From Helicostylum pulchrum (taxonomy: Eukaryota > Mucoromycota > Mucoromycetes > Mucorales > Mucoraceae): a stretch of DNA of 64,000 nucleotides. The notes below the pieces were generated by a model. That model saw only the letters and a program-made list of their open reading frames with translations. It had not been told where the DNA came from and did not search any database. The position numbers and the translations under genes were made by a program. The DNA is taken from positions 124,001 to 188,000 of the forward strand of contig JAIXMO010000009.1 in the NCBI GenBank assembly GCA_025677825.1, given 5' to 3'. This document shows, piece by piece, positions 23,653 through 35,426 of this stretch (within the stretch, counting starts at the first letter, position 1; every line of letters starts with the position of its first letter).

Positions 23653-25109
23653 TGGAAAAACAAGGTCCTTTTTTTAATTGCATATAGTCGTTTAGACCGA
23701 ATAAAAGTGAATTACTGATTTTTTTTAAAAAAATAAACGTTCTAATGATAACATTTGTACGAACGTATGTGCCTTTATTAAATTAATTTATCGTCAGGTA
23801 TTTGGGATGATAGTGAACGATATCGTTTCAGCAGATACTTTAAGCCCTAAGTTTGTTAATTCACTAAAAGGTATATATACTTTTTTCGAATGCATAACAA
23901 TATACAGTAGTCGCCGAAATCTGGAAGAAATGCACTCTTAAATCGAACATACCCTTATATCCTACAGTGGACGGGACAATTATATGTCCAAGTGATAATC
24001 TAAGAACAAGAAAATAAACTTGTTTTTTTAGAGATCCCAAACATGGACAAGATTCACCGCGTAATTCATTGACATGTCCTTGAATCACATAAGTAATAAA
24101 TACTATAGAGGTATAATCAATGATCAATAACAAATTATAACCCTCAGAATAGTTCTTAAGTTTATCCAACTTATTACTAAAATAGATATATTCTGATTCT
24201 TTATATAGAAGAGCTTTGTTTTTTTTTTTCGCCTTTGAATGCACGGGTTTACATTTTTAATTGATTGTTGTCTTATCAATAGTTTTCTCATTTTTAGCGA
24301 CAATAGAGACAAGATTAACGGTGATAGGTGGTACGGTAATTGATTAATATTTTGTTTTCTTTAACAGTAAGCATACAGCGACTGTGCTGAAAAAAAGATA
24401 CCAGCGCGAAAATCACTGCAGAAAAAAAACTCACTGAGATACAGCAATCTAAAAAATCGCTCACATAAGAAATCAGCAGCTATACAGCAGTAAAGTAGTT
24501 ATCTGCTCCAACAAAGACACCACCAAACAAGCGAGAAATTTTACCAGCAATAAAATACACTACCATCAAGGAAAGACGTTAACGACGAGGAAATACTTAT
24601 CTAAGACTAGTCCTTAGTACAAGTACACCGTCACGTCACCCAACTTCAGCAGCATAACAGTAATTAGAAAAGCCAACGAGCAAAATAAAGTCCACCGGTA
24701 GAAATTAGTCATTTAATACAGAAGCACCACCAAGAAACTATTAATACATACACCATCAGTATAAGAAGAAGAAAAAAAAGGAACATGATTCATTGTATCT
24801 GTGAGTTACATTGAAATAAAATACGCAAGAATAAGTATGTTAACTAATCTTCCATCGCATAATTTCAATACGGTCAAATAGTGACAATAACTATAGTTCA
24901 GCTTGTATTATCAAACTATAATCGTTTTTATAAACCGCAGCATATATAAAGATACGTACTTAGATCCCTTTAATATTAATAAAAACCTTGTCTTTTTTTT
25001 TTATTATTATTTTGTAACGTTTTAAAAAATATGTTTGTTTAAGCTATATGTTATTCAAGATTGAGTAAAAGATACAAAATAGTACCAGATAGAGACATGT
25101 TCATGATTA
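23653..25109. other. Gene-poor region with a possible coding relic
   Basis: No intact gene. A minus-strand open frame of about 125 codons (24244-23864) has plausible protein composition (NKLDKLKNYSEGYNLLLIID, then LSLGHIIVPSTVGYKGMFDL) but no recognised family, and its preceding codons contain a stop, so it could be a fragment. 24370-24800 is markedly A- and C-rich on the plus strand and differs in composition from its surroundings. It also reads as a protein-like frame broken by TAA/TAG. The remainder is AT-rich. Confidence 0.35.
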
Positions 25110-25735
25110 TTTACGAGACGGGGGATTGAGATGTTTCGGCTCCTTTCTGTGGTTCATCATCTTCTTCTTCACTAGATGAAGGGTTATTGTTATCGCTGTA
25201 CATATCGACGTCCGTCTATTCATCATGTTTCTGTTCATTATGTTTCTGTTTATTTACTAATTTAAGGCGTCTATTTCATTCCAGATTTGTTGGTGAATTT
25301 CTTCGCTATAATCACCTCTTTTTCTTTTTTCTCTTCGTATTTTTTTTAATATCCTCTGTTCTGAAGATAACTACGGGGCTGTTTTGATGGTCCGAATATA
25401 TCTGCGAGATAAATGCCTGAAAGACTTGCTTCATGGTTTCTAAAGGACAGGATGTTTTTACGAGACCTTTGTTGTAGTAATTGTTGATTGCATGTTTATA
25501 GAGCGCAGACTTCACATGTAGATCTACGGCTGGTTTGAAGTTCTCAGTTTTACTAGGGAAAAGAGAAACAGAGACTTTGGCATATCCGCTTGTATCCTTA
25601 TACGGGTTGATTTTCTGAATACCTAAGTAGAAACATGAATAAAAAAAAGAAGTCTACATTTTTACCTTTTACAACATGGATTTCATCAGCTTGGAGATGA
25701 AGGATGAGCCGCTCGAAACAAGTTGAAACGGTATT
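25110..25735 (-). pseudogene. Truncated unrecognised gene fragment with retained intron
   Basis: Minus-strand sequence with coding character but no start. An exon ending HLQADEIHVVK|G (donor GTAAAA) joins after TACTTAG to IQKINPYKDTSGYAKVSVSL. It continues through SALYKHAINNYYNKGLVKTS and ETMKQVFQAFISQIYSDHQN to a lysine-rich stop. A second segment in another frame (GDYSEEIHQQIWNEIDALN) and an acidic tail (NNNPSSSEEEDDEPQKGA) follow, so at least one frameshift is present. The 5' end is cut off where the dispersed module (copy 2) begins. I do not recognise the family. Best read as a decayed, 5'-truncated gene. Confidence 0.5.
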
Positions 25736-25945
25736 TTTTTAAAAAAGGTTGTAACAACAAATCGTAGACATCCACGTATAAGAATGATTAAATAGATCAC
25801 ATTAAAAAATAAGCCCTCTAACTACGCATTTTATCATGAACAATGAAAGTAATCCTCAGTCTATAAATATAGATATATTTTTTTAGAATAATTACTTTCT
25901 TTCCATTTTTCATTTTTTATTAACTAACTATGTATACCAGTAAGT
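25724..25945 (+). repeat. Dispersed 5'-gene module, copy 2 (most complete)
   Basis: Shares with copy 1 the blocks GAAACGGTATTTT, GATTAAATAGATCACATTA (25786-25804), TTTTATCATGAACAATGA, the TTTTTCATTTTTTATTA stretch and CTATGTATACCAGTAAGTAT. The ATG at 25930 gives a 10-nt first exon before the donor at 25940. After a T-rich acceptor (TTTTTTTTTAG near 26014) a hydrophobic second exon follows (TTFLFFLYSYKWIRFKATVQ) and stays open to about 26247. This is the copy from which the gene-like layout can be read. Confidence 0.65.
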
Positions 25946-26202
25946 ATCTTATATGTTAATCTTTTAAACAAGCTTATATCTTATATTCTTTTATTACTTT
26001 GTCTTTTTTTTTAGCTTTTTTGTTTTTTTTATACTCTTACAAATGGATACGCTTCAAAGCAACCGTACAGATACTGTGCTACTTTGTTTCGATTTTAACA
26101 CAGTACTTGGTGAAACTTCTTTTTTGCGGTTTGCGAAACCGGACAGTAAACACAGGCGCACTCAATTTCCTTGACCCGTCTACATCGAGCCAATCAATAT
26201 TG

Positions 26203-26739
26203 CAATGGCAGATGATGATCTCTCGGATGCCATTCCTGTCTTCATAGAAGGGTATGAACAGATTTGTACCCAACGCGTAATACCTCAAAATGCCCTTGAC
26301 CGGCAGATGTGCGCTGAAAAAATGCTCGGGTTGTATAATTGGTACACTTTATATTTAGGAAACCTCCATTCCTGCGGCTGACTTACTTCGCGATAAAAAA
26401 ATCTCATTCCGTTCCGTTTGCACACGAACTAACTTTTTATTATTAGCCATTTTTGGTCCCGATGATACTGCTGGTAACTACCAGCGTATGCGCGATCTGA
26501 TCACCTACGGGAGAACCGTCCACAGCCTCCTCAACTACTGCGAATTTTGCAATCCTCGTTCGATCTGGTTGGTTCCCACTCTCACGTCTGATGAGCAAAC
26601 ACTTTTCTCAGGCTGAGCGGGACCACTTCATGCAATTGGACGAGGCGGTAATCTTGGAGCGTGGTGTACGTCTTTCACGCATGTTTATCCTCCAGTACCA
26701 ACTCATGGACAACATAGACGATCTAGAACCATTTTGATA
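26203..26739 (+). pseudogene. Disrupted unrecognised ORF in a GC-richer island
   Basis: Base composition rises clearly here compared with both flanks. A frame beginning MADDDLSDAIPVFIEGYEQI runs through RVIPQNALDRQMCAEKMLGL. It shifts by one base near 26345-26370 into ETSIPAADLLRDKKISFRSV and IFGPDDTAGNYQRMRDLITY...TVHSLLNYCEFCNPRSIW. It shifts again near 26615 into SQAERDHFMQLDEAVILERG...SRMFILQYQLMDNIDDLEPF and a stop. Either very short introns or two frameshifts are needed, and decay is likelier. It lies directly behind module copy 2, so the two may be one gene. No family recognised. Confidence 0.5.
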
Positions 26740-26941
26740 AAACCATTTTATAAATCATTTAATACATCATTTAATAAGCTTTCACAAGTAGCTATAATTG
26801 ACTCGGGCAATACGACACATTTTGTTTCTACATGCTCATTGTTAAAGTAAAAAGCGAAATAAAACTCATTAAGTAGCAATAATATCTTTTTTTATCAAGC
26901 ATATGAGATACGGCACATGTTATGTCTAAGTAAGTATTTTA

Positions 26942-28182
26942 TTATAAGTTTTTCCAAATGGAACTATGATTAAAGTCAAAGAACGAATCTCTGAGATAAG
27001 GTGATACGAATAATCTTCCTGTGATACCAAAGAAAATTATTGTACAAACATTACAAAGCACTCTAGTAATACCGGTAGGATCTTGTTTTAAGTTATAAGC
27101 TTTACGAAATTTGATTTCCAAGTAAGCAGCGATACCATGAATAAGGAAAAAGACGAAATTTTCAAGCGTGATTTTACGGTTAATACTCATGATCATCATT
27201 TCATGAAACACGCCACTAGCAAAAAAGGACATGAACCCACGAAACTCTTTGGTTTGTGTCCATGTTTGCTTCTTTTTTATCGCATCCTTCTTTTGCTTAT
27301 CCACTGTAGTGGATGCTCTGACTGAAAATACTTGTGAATGTAAAAAGTGACTTACAAATAAGTTCCATCTTCGACTATAATAAATTGAAACATGTTAAGA
27401 TTTAAAAAATAAAATAAAATAAAAGGTTAATATATTACCCCCAAAAATCTCTAGGACTATATAATAAGACGATATAATATATGTTAAAACAAAAAGAACT
27501 ATCAATAAACATTATATATTAAATACCTAGTTGAAAAAAACGGCTCATGCATGGATTCAATCGTATGTTTTCCAAGTACAATTTGTATAATACCAAACGC
27601 AATATCAAGAATACCCAAAAGACAGTAATGTTTGGTGCCAAATAACAAAATAAAAATTAAGCTCTTGAGGCTAAACCATGGAAATTCGATCGTGTTACGT
27701 GCTACAGGTGGCAATAAGCGATTGACAATAACAAAAAGAATTACAAACTTGAAAACACCTAATAGTGCTTTAGCTAAACCAGCGTATCTAATATCTGTTA
27801 CAGACTGATTCTTTTGTTCCAATGTGAGCCTTGGTTCATACGCAGTGTTGAGTAAAGCGTTAAACCAGTCCATAAATGTGGTGGTATCAGTCATCGGGAA
27901 AGTGGCACTGTAGACAGCTAATAACCAAGGGGCGACGGTGAATAAACCGTTGGAAGGAGGATGGTCTGAGATGACAAACATGGGTAGTAACATATGAAAA
28001 GAACACATAACCAAACGAAGTAAGGTAGGAGATATGAATGGAAAAAATTGTTTTTGACTGCTGTAAAGAACATAATCAAACATCAATACAGCTACATTGA
28101 TGGCTGTTAGTGTTACAATAGGTAAAACATATAGTGGGAGTGGTAAATCAATATCGAGAAAAGGTGAAATAGTATAATCCAT
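26942..28182 (-). CDS. Wax synthase-like MBOAT acyltransferase
   Basis: Multi-pass membrane enzyme of the wax-synthase/sterol acyltransferase branch of MBOAT proteins, which esterify alcohols with fatty acyl-CoA in the ER. Exon 1 (28182 to about 27514) encodes most helices. A small exon gives the diagnostic SPRDFWG, and the last exon begins RRWNLF, so together they form the conserved FWGRRW motif. Further on lies FMSFFASGVFHEMMIMSINR with the catalytic His. Within the last exon a stretch looking like a 34-nt intron (GTAAGT...TTTCAG near 27320-27353) must stay in, because removing it breaks the frame and the open reading SHLLHSQVFSVR fits the family. About 370 residues in total. Confidence 0.82.
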
Positions 28183-29354
28183 TTTTATTTTAAAATATTT
28201 GTGAAAAGTAAAACGAATACTTAAAAAAGAAGAAACTAGGTTTTCTTTAATATTTACTACGGAGATTCAAATACGAATCATACGCCATGTCTGTTTACCT
28301 TAAAAAGATATCTTATTATGCCTCAAAGTAGATATATATGTATACTTTGTAGCACTTTGGTAAAATAAAGCTTAATTATAATCTGGCATGATTCTTACAT
28401 AAACTAAAAGGCGCCGTACAAAATGCATGTGAAATTATGCGTTTCGTCTAGTTTATACCGTGCTCATTAAATCGTCCATTGGAAATAGTAGTCTTTCTTT
28501 AAATATAGGACTAAAAGCAATAATGCAGTAACACAGTGAGGGTATATATAATAAAAGAGAAGAGATTTATTCAGAAAAAAAAAAGATTAATTTAAGTAGG
28601 GGGTTCCCGTTCTGAATTAACAAATTCTGTCCCTACTATTATGCTAATCTTGGTTACACTTTAGATGGGAAGCCCTAGTTACAGGAATGAAATATAGATA
28701 CAAGATGCCCGAGTAAAATTTATCATAATCAAACCTATCTCTTTTCAAAAATATCGTCGAATAGTCGTGATGACTAATAAAAAAGATAATATTATTGAAT
28801 CGCTTACTGCAAATCTATTAGAAAAAGCTGCTTGGGAGATATTATAACTAACGCTCGCACACACAAAATAGTAGGCAAGCGGTGTAACTAGTAGAAAAGG
28901 ATACTCAAATTGATAAACTCAAGAAGAGCGAAACAGAGCATGTGCACGTAAAGCAAAGGTAATATTTTATTAAAAGAGAAATATATATATTTTTTTATTG
29001 ACATCACAATTGCTTGTTAGGATCAAAAATCTTACTTTTCTTCTCTTTTTAAATATATTCTTCTTGCTTTAATTTTACTCCACTTGATCCAAAGTGGCCC
29101 TGTATTGTCCCAAAAAGAAAGATGTATATATGCTACATAAAAACTAAAAAAATATCTCTCTATCTTCGAAACTAACAGAAACAAAAACTTTCCAAACACC
29201 CGTCATCCATATTACTGCATTCTTTTTTCTTGAGTTTTTTCAATTTTTACAAGCGGAGTCTAATATTTTTTCTTTGACAGGTTCAAAAAGAAGCTCTTGG
29301 AATATTTTTTTTTTCCTTTCAAGACTACCAACGCGTTTTATATAGATTAAAAAA
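28183..29354. other. Divergent intergenic region, wax synthase / CCT8
   Basis: About 1.17 kb between divergent starts. No gene is seen. It includes a plain AT-rich stretch, a somewhat more mixed segment at 28580-28700 and a TTCTT/CTTT-rich leader before CCT8. No known regulatory site could be assigned. Confidence 0.4.
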
Positions 29355-31216
29355 ATGGCTTTGCGTGTACCTAAAAGCACCCTTCCTCAGCTCTTTAAGG
29401 ATGGTTATAAAGTAAGTAGATTACATAGAGATGATGAAAAAAAAAAAAGCTAACAAAGCCTAGTTCTCTCAAGGTGTAGAAGAAGCTGTTCTTCGTAATA
29501 TTGATGCTACTCATGAACTTTCAGAAGTCGTTAGAACTTCTATGGGACCCAATGGTAAAAAAAAAAATATACATATATACTTTTTAGTTTCCCTTCATTT
29601 TTATAAATGTGTATATTAACGTTACAGAATAAATTTCCAGGTCGTAACAAGATGATTATTAACCATCTCGAAAAGCTTTTTGTTACCAATGATGCAGCTA
29701 CTATTATTCGTGAACTTGATGTTGTTCATCCTGCCGCCAAACTTATGGTTATGGCCTCTCAACAACAAGAAAGTGAATTAGGCGATAACACCAACTTGGT
29801 TATTGTTTTTGCTGGTGAACTTTTACAAAAGGCAGCCGATCTTTTAAAGCTCGGTCTTCATCCTTCTGAAGTTGTTCAAGGTTATGAATTAGCTAGAGAT
29901 CGTGCTTTAGCTATCCTTGAAGGTAAATGACCTATTTTTTTTTTAAAAAAAAAAGAGAGAGAGGGAAAGAAGAACTAACAGGTTTCTGTTTTATAGAATT
30001 ATCTGTCAACAAGATTGAATCAATGACTGATCGTGATGAACTTGCAAAGACCATCAAGGCAACTATTTCTTCTAAGCAATACGGTTATGAGGACTTTTTA
30101 GGAAAATTAGTTGTTGATGCTGCTTTAAATATTATGCCCAAGAACCCTAAAGATTTCAATGTTGATAATGTACGTGTTGTCAAGGTTATGGGATCCAGTA
30201 TTCATGAATCTGCTGTTGTTCGTGGTATGGTATTTGGACGTGAACCTGAGGGTATTATTCAAAACGTGAAGCATGCCAAGGTTGCTGTCTTTACTTGTCC
30301 TTTAGATCTTTCACAAACCGAGACCAAGGGTACAGTATTGATCCATAATGCAAAGGAAATGTTGAACTTTAGTAAGGATGAGGAAAAGCAAGTTGAAAAG
30401 ATTTTCCAAGACTTGGCCGATGCTGGTGTTACTGTCGTTGTAACTGGTAACGGTATTGGTGAACTTGCACTTCATTATTTAAACAGATTCAATATTATGG
30501 CCGTCAAGGTACTTTCCAAGTTTGATTTACGTCGTCTTTGCCGTGTCATCGGAGCTACTGCTCTTGCACGTTTAGGTACACCTATGGCAGAGGAGATGGG
30601 TGAATGTGATATTGTTGAAACTGTTGAGATTGGTTCTGATCGTGTTACTGTCTTCCGTCAAGAAGAATCCAGTAACCGTACAACCACTATTGTTATTCGT
30701 GGAGCTACGCAAAACCATATGGACGATATTGAGCGTGCTATTGATGATGGTATTAGTGTTATCAAGGCTGCTACACGCGATAACCGTCTTTTGGCAGGTG
30801 CAGGTGCAGTTGAAATGGAATTAAACAAACGTCTTCAGCTTGTTGCAGCAAAGACACCTGGTTTAAACCAACACGCTATTAAAAAGTTTGCAGAGGCTTT
30901 AGAAATTGTTCCTCGTACACTTTGTGAAACTGCAGGTTTAGAAGCTACAGCTGTTATTTCCCGCTTGTATGCTGCTCATTATCAAGAAGGTGATGCTGGA
31001 TTATGTATTGGTGTGGATGTAGAGAATAATACTGACGGTACAATTGATGCTGCTAAAGAAGGTATTTTTGATTCTCTTGCTTCCAAGTACAGTGCATATA
31101 AATTAGCTGCTGACGCAGCGATAACTATTCTTCGTGTTGATCAAATCATCATGTCTAAGCCTGCTGGTGGACCTAAACCTCTCAAGAAGGAAGGTCATTG
31201 GGATGAAGAGGATTAA
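29355..31216 (+). CDS. CCT8: T-complex protein 1 subunit theta (CCT8)
   Basis: One of eight subunits of the cytosolic chaperonin that folds actin and tubulin. Starts MALRVPKSTLPQLFKDGYKF, with small exons to about 29600 and a nearly intronless remainder from about 29990. Theta-type blocks follow: EEAVLRNIDATHELSEVVRT, SMGPNGRNKMIINHLEKLFV, TNDAATIIRELDVVHPAAKL, then the ATPase segment ESELGDNTNLVIVFAGELL. The canonical chaperonin GDGT reads GDNT here. The theta subunit is variable at this place in fungi. Later NGIGELALHYLNRFNIMAVK and DLRRLCRVIGATALARLGTP agree with theta. It ends PLKKEGHWDEED, about 545 residues. Confidence 0.95.
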
Positions 31217-31332
31217 ATTTTTTTTTTTTGTTAAAATAAAAAATATATATCTAGCGCCTATTCAAATACGACTATTTTAAATAAATGTGAAAGAGAGAGA
31301 AAGGTCGTTTTCTTTCTAAAAATAACTTAATC

Positions 31333-32335
31333 ATGACAGGGTTCTTACATCTTGTAGCCTATGGAGCTACTGGCCTTGCCGCTTGCTTTGTTATTCTTAG
31401 CTTAGGTACAAAAAAAAAAGTTGTTAATTACTGTTTGAGTTGTTCATCTTTTTTTTTGTTTGTTTTTCTTTTTTTTTTCCTGTAGCATGTGGACTTTATT
31501 ACCTTGCTGAATTGGTACAGTCAATTGTTTTTAATCTTTTTCTTTTTTTTCCTTATTAATGATCTCATTACGTATATCTAGGTTGAAGAATATTCTGTAT
31601 ATACCAAAAAAGTTATTAAAGCAATGACTGTAGTACGTGATATATATGTGTATACAATGTGTATATAAAAAAGCTGAACTGACACCAAAAAAAAAAAGGT
31701 TATTATATCTTTCCATATATTATTTTGGATTTTCGATCGCTTGCCGTTTTTCTATTTAGCTTTTTCAGTTGGCTGTCATGTTGTCTATAGTTTAAACTTG
31801 AAAACGTTTCCATTTATTAGTTTAAGTAGTGTTCCATTTGTTGGTAGTTGTAGTAAGTGTGTTTTTTACTTTTATATTCGCTAGGTGTATTCACATCATA
31901 TTTAGTTCTCGTATTTGCCAATCATTTCTTGTGGTTCAAATACTTTACAACGCACTACAGACCTTTTATGGATATTGCAGCATTCTTTGGATTATGTGTA
32001 TGGTTGGTACCTTTTGCTTATTTTATTAGTCTAAGTGCAAACGACAATGCTTTACCAACAAGCGGTAAGTATTTATTATTTATTTGTGTGTGCGTGATGG
32101 GATTTTTAATTGTAATCATATAGATTCTGCATTTGTGGATACTATTCCCAACCAACAAAAACAAGGATTAATGAAGACTTTGATGAGCTATGTTGGCATT
32201 AAAGGTCAAGATACATCTATGCCCGTCGTCAGCTCAGATACGCCAGTAACAGATTATTCATATAATACTTCTGGTATGACGTCTGGTATGCATTATATGC
32301 CTACGAGAGACATCCAAAATAGAAAAGCAGCATAA
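31333..32335 (+). CDS. SVP26: Svp26/TEX261-family ER export adaptor
   Basis: Small four-helix membrane protein that helps load type II proteins (such as glycosyltransferases) into COPII vesicles. Six exons. The first gives MTGFLHLVAYGATGLAACFV. The second gives the family hallmark ACGLYYLAELVEEYSVYTKK. Later exons give IISFHILFWIFDRLPFFYLA, NLKTFPFISLSSVPFVGS and FANHFLWFKYFTTHYRPFMD, all in TEX261 order. The cytosolic C-tail (about 65 residues, Met/Thr/Ser-rich, ending RKAA) is less conserved. Splice joins at GACTGTA|GTACGT and AGCG|GTAAGT keep the frame. Confidence 0.9.
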
Positions 32336-32748
32336 AAATATTAGCATCAAACAATAGAAATTATCTTTAATGCACAAATAAAAAAAGCACTGGCATTAAA
32401 AAAAACAAAAAACGCTTATTGTGGACCATTCCTTTTATTTGCTCAGGCAGTTGTTATTTTGGTACATGTGGATTGAAATCATACCTAACAAAAAAAAAAA
32501 AAAGAGTTTTAACTGAAAAAAGAGTAGGTTTGTAAAACAGCAATTATTTTTTTAGTTCCTTTTTTTTATTTAGACAACATCTTACTTGCTAATAAATTTT
32601 ACATGAAACAGTTTAACCATTTACTTTTAAAGCGGTGAAACACTGAAATAAAAAAAAGCACACTGGTATTTTTCATTTTAAAATTAGTAGTCAGCCAGTA
32701 CTCTCTTTTTTTTTCCCTCTCTTTCCTCTTTCTTTTTTTATTTATATT
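32336..32748. other. Intergenic region, SVP26 to TBC gene
   Basis: About 410 bp of AT-rich sequence with several A and T runs and a CT-rich tract (32705-32738) leading into the next start codon. No gene or site is recognised. Confidence 0.5.
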
Positions 32749-35395
32749 ATGGAGTCAGCTTATAAAGAAAGGTAAACTAGCAATAACAATAAAACAAAGG
32801 CCGACAGATAGAGATAGAAACAAGTATATATATAAAAATACCTTACAAGTGTTTTATTAGATTAAAGTACTTTCGACTGGTACTAAGTACAGAAGACAAC
32901 AGTTTGGATGAGCAATGGACACCAGTTATTGACTTGAAGTCTTTTCGAGAAGCTTGCTTTCATGGTAATTGCATATATACATGTAGTCATCACTCTTTTC
33001 TAAAGTAGGAACCCTGACTTTTTTTTTTTTTTTTTTGCTTTTGTAAAGGTATACCTGACGAACCGGGCCTTCGTTCAACCGCTTGGAAAGTATTGCTAGG
33101 CTATTTACCACCTGACAAAAGAATGTGGGAAACCTGTTTAAGAGATAAAAGATTAACCTATTATGCAAGTATTTTACATGTTACATTTTTTTAAAAAAAA
33201 AAACGTAGCTGTTATTTTAACACTTATATTGTAGAACTGGGTAAAGGATTTATTAGAAGACCCAAATGAAGAGCCACCTTCTGTTGATCATGTACTGTAC
33301 TCAAATAATACAATAAAAAATAAATAAATAAAAAAACTAACTTTATTTCTTTTAAATTTTAGCCTTTGAATGCTGAACCAGGATCAAAATGGGCTACTTA
33401 TTTTCAAGATAATTTAATACTGGAACAAATTGATAAAGATGTACGACGTACGCTTCCAGATTTTGCATTTTTTCAACTCCAAGTACCTATGAATCCACTG
33501 AACCCACTTTCACCGCCTACTACTACTAATAATGTAGATGCTACAGAAGAAATAATCACATTTGAATCAGACCCACTATCGGCTTTAACGTCAGAAGAAG
33601 TTGTACCACCACCAGAAAAAGAATCAAAGGCGAGACGATTTTCATTTGGGCTTATCGGTAGACCAAGGTCTTCTTCTACAGCGTCTAAAAAATCTATAAA
33701 ACTAGTTGTCGGTAGTAGTTCATCTACTTTACCTACTGCAAACATCAACACACGCGCTCGATCCAACTCTAGAAGCTCCGTACGATCATTTTCTTCAGGT
33801 ATTTTAGACGGTGGATCGGACATTATTTCAACGCCTCGTAGTATCGTACGTAAATTGTCTACTGCGTTTAAATCAAACACAAGTAGTAGTTTTGTACCCA
33901 AATTTGATTTAAGTAAGAAACGTATGTTGGAACCTATTTGTCCTTATATTCCATCTCGCAGATCTTTGTTTCGACGTATTGCACATTTAAATGAAGATAT
34001 TGGAAGCAGAGAGCATCAACATAACGGTACAAAATACAGTGTAGGACAAAAGGCAAGAGATGCCGATACGCGTGTTATGGATTATCATTGGGAAGCTATT
34101 GAACGTATCTTATTTATTTATGCCAAATTAAACCCGGGAGTAGGTTATGTACAAGGCATGAATGAGATTTTGGCACCAATCTATTATGTATTTGCAGCAA
34201 AAACAGCGGAAGATGATCCCGAATCTCAAGCGTATGCAGAAGCCGATGCATTTTTTGTATTTACTACGTTAATGTCGGATGGCAGAGATCATTTTGTAAG
34301 ATCACTAGATTTAGATGCTAGTACAGGTATCAATGCTACCATGTGGCGTATGAGCCAAAGACTAGCTTGGTTTGATAGACCCTTGTTTCGAGAGCTGAGC
34401 AAAAAAGATATCAAGGAGCAGTATTATGCATTCCGTTGGATTACTGTACTGTGTTCACAAGAATGGGACCTGCCTGATGTAATTCGTTTATGGGATTCTA
34501 TTTTGGCAGATCGAGGAATGCAGGAGGAAGAAGGGCGGTTTGAATTCTTATTGGATTTCGCTGTAGCTATGCTTATGTAAGTTAAATAGAAAATTACAGA
34601 AAAGGGGGTACGGAAAATCTAAATTTTTACCATTATTTTTTTTAGTTGTATTCGTCAAGAGCTTATTCAGGGTGATTTTGCTGATAATATGCGCATTTTA
34701 CAAGTAAAGGCGTAAAAAAAAATAAGGGTGAATTTTATCATTAACAGACGTTTTATTTTCTTTAGAATTATCCTATTGATGATATACAAATTGTATTAAA
34801 TTCAGCTTATGCTATACGTGAAACCAGATTACAAGCAATTGCGATGGGAAAGATTATACCTGGAGTCAATGATCGTAGAAGTAGCGGTATGTTTAATGGT
34901 GACTTTAGTGATGTGTCATCGATTTCATCAACTGGCTCTGGTAGTCGGTTTAAAAAATTAAGGGATACAACTGATATGGCACGTGCTAGTCTAGATTCAT
35001 TGCGAAGAGGATCAAAGGAATCACTTGACGATTTATTTAAGCGCGGACTCTCCATTACTCGCGGTGATGGAGACATAGATAGAAAGAGAGCTTCAACAGG
35101 AGATATGATGGCAAGAAGTTTTTCACAAAAACTTGGGTTTGCTAATAATTTTGCAAATAAAGTCAAGCGAACTTCATCGGTGAGATCGCAACATAGTTTG
35201 ATTGAAGATCAAATACAAAGAGATTGGTTACTGGCGAATCAATTAAATGCAACAGAAAATAATAATCATACACAAAACTATCATACTAGACAAAATTCAA
35301 TTTCATCTAATGCATCTTCTACAACCACTAGTTTTATGAATAGGTTCTCACAATTAGTATCTAGTAAACCTGTCACGCCTTTTCAACAACAACAA

Positions 35396-35426
<31 letters not shown>

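Noticed and set aside
23411..23677. Ala/Val-rich frame overlapping the ZCCHC10-like third exon
   Set aside because: Frame-shifted reading of the AGT/AGC serine repeat; the knuckle-containing frame is the real one.
33473..33901. 142-codon minus-strand frame in the TBC gene
   Set aside because: Lies opposite the Ser-rich insert of the TBC exon, which continues in frame on both sides; no independent support.
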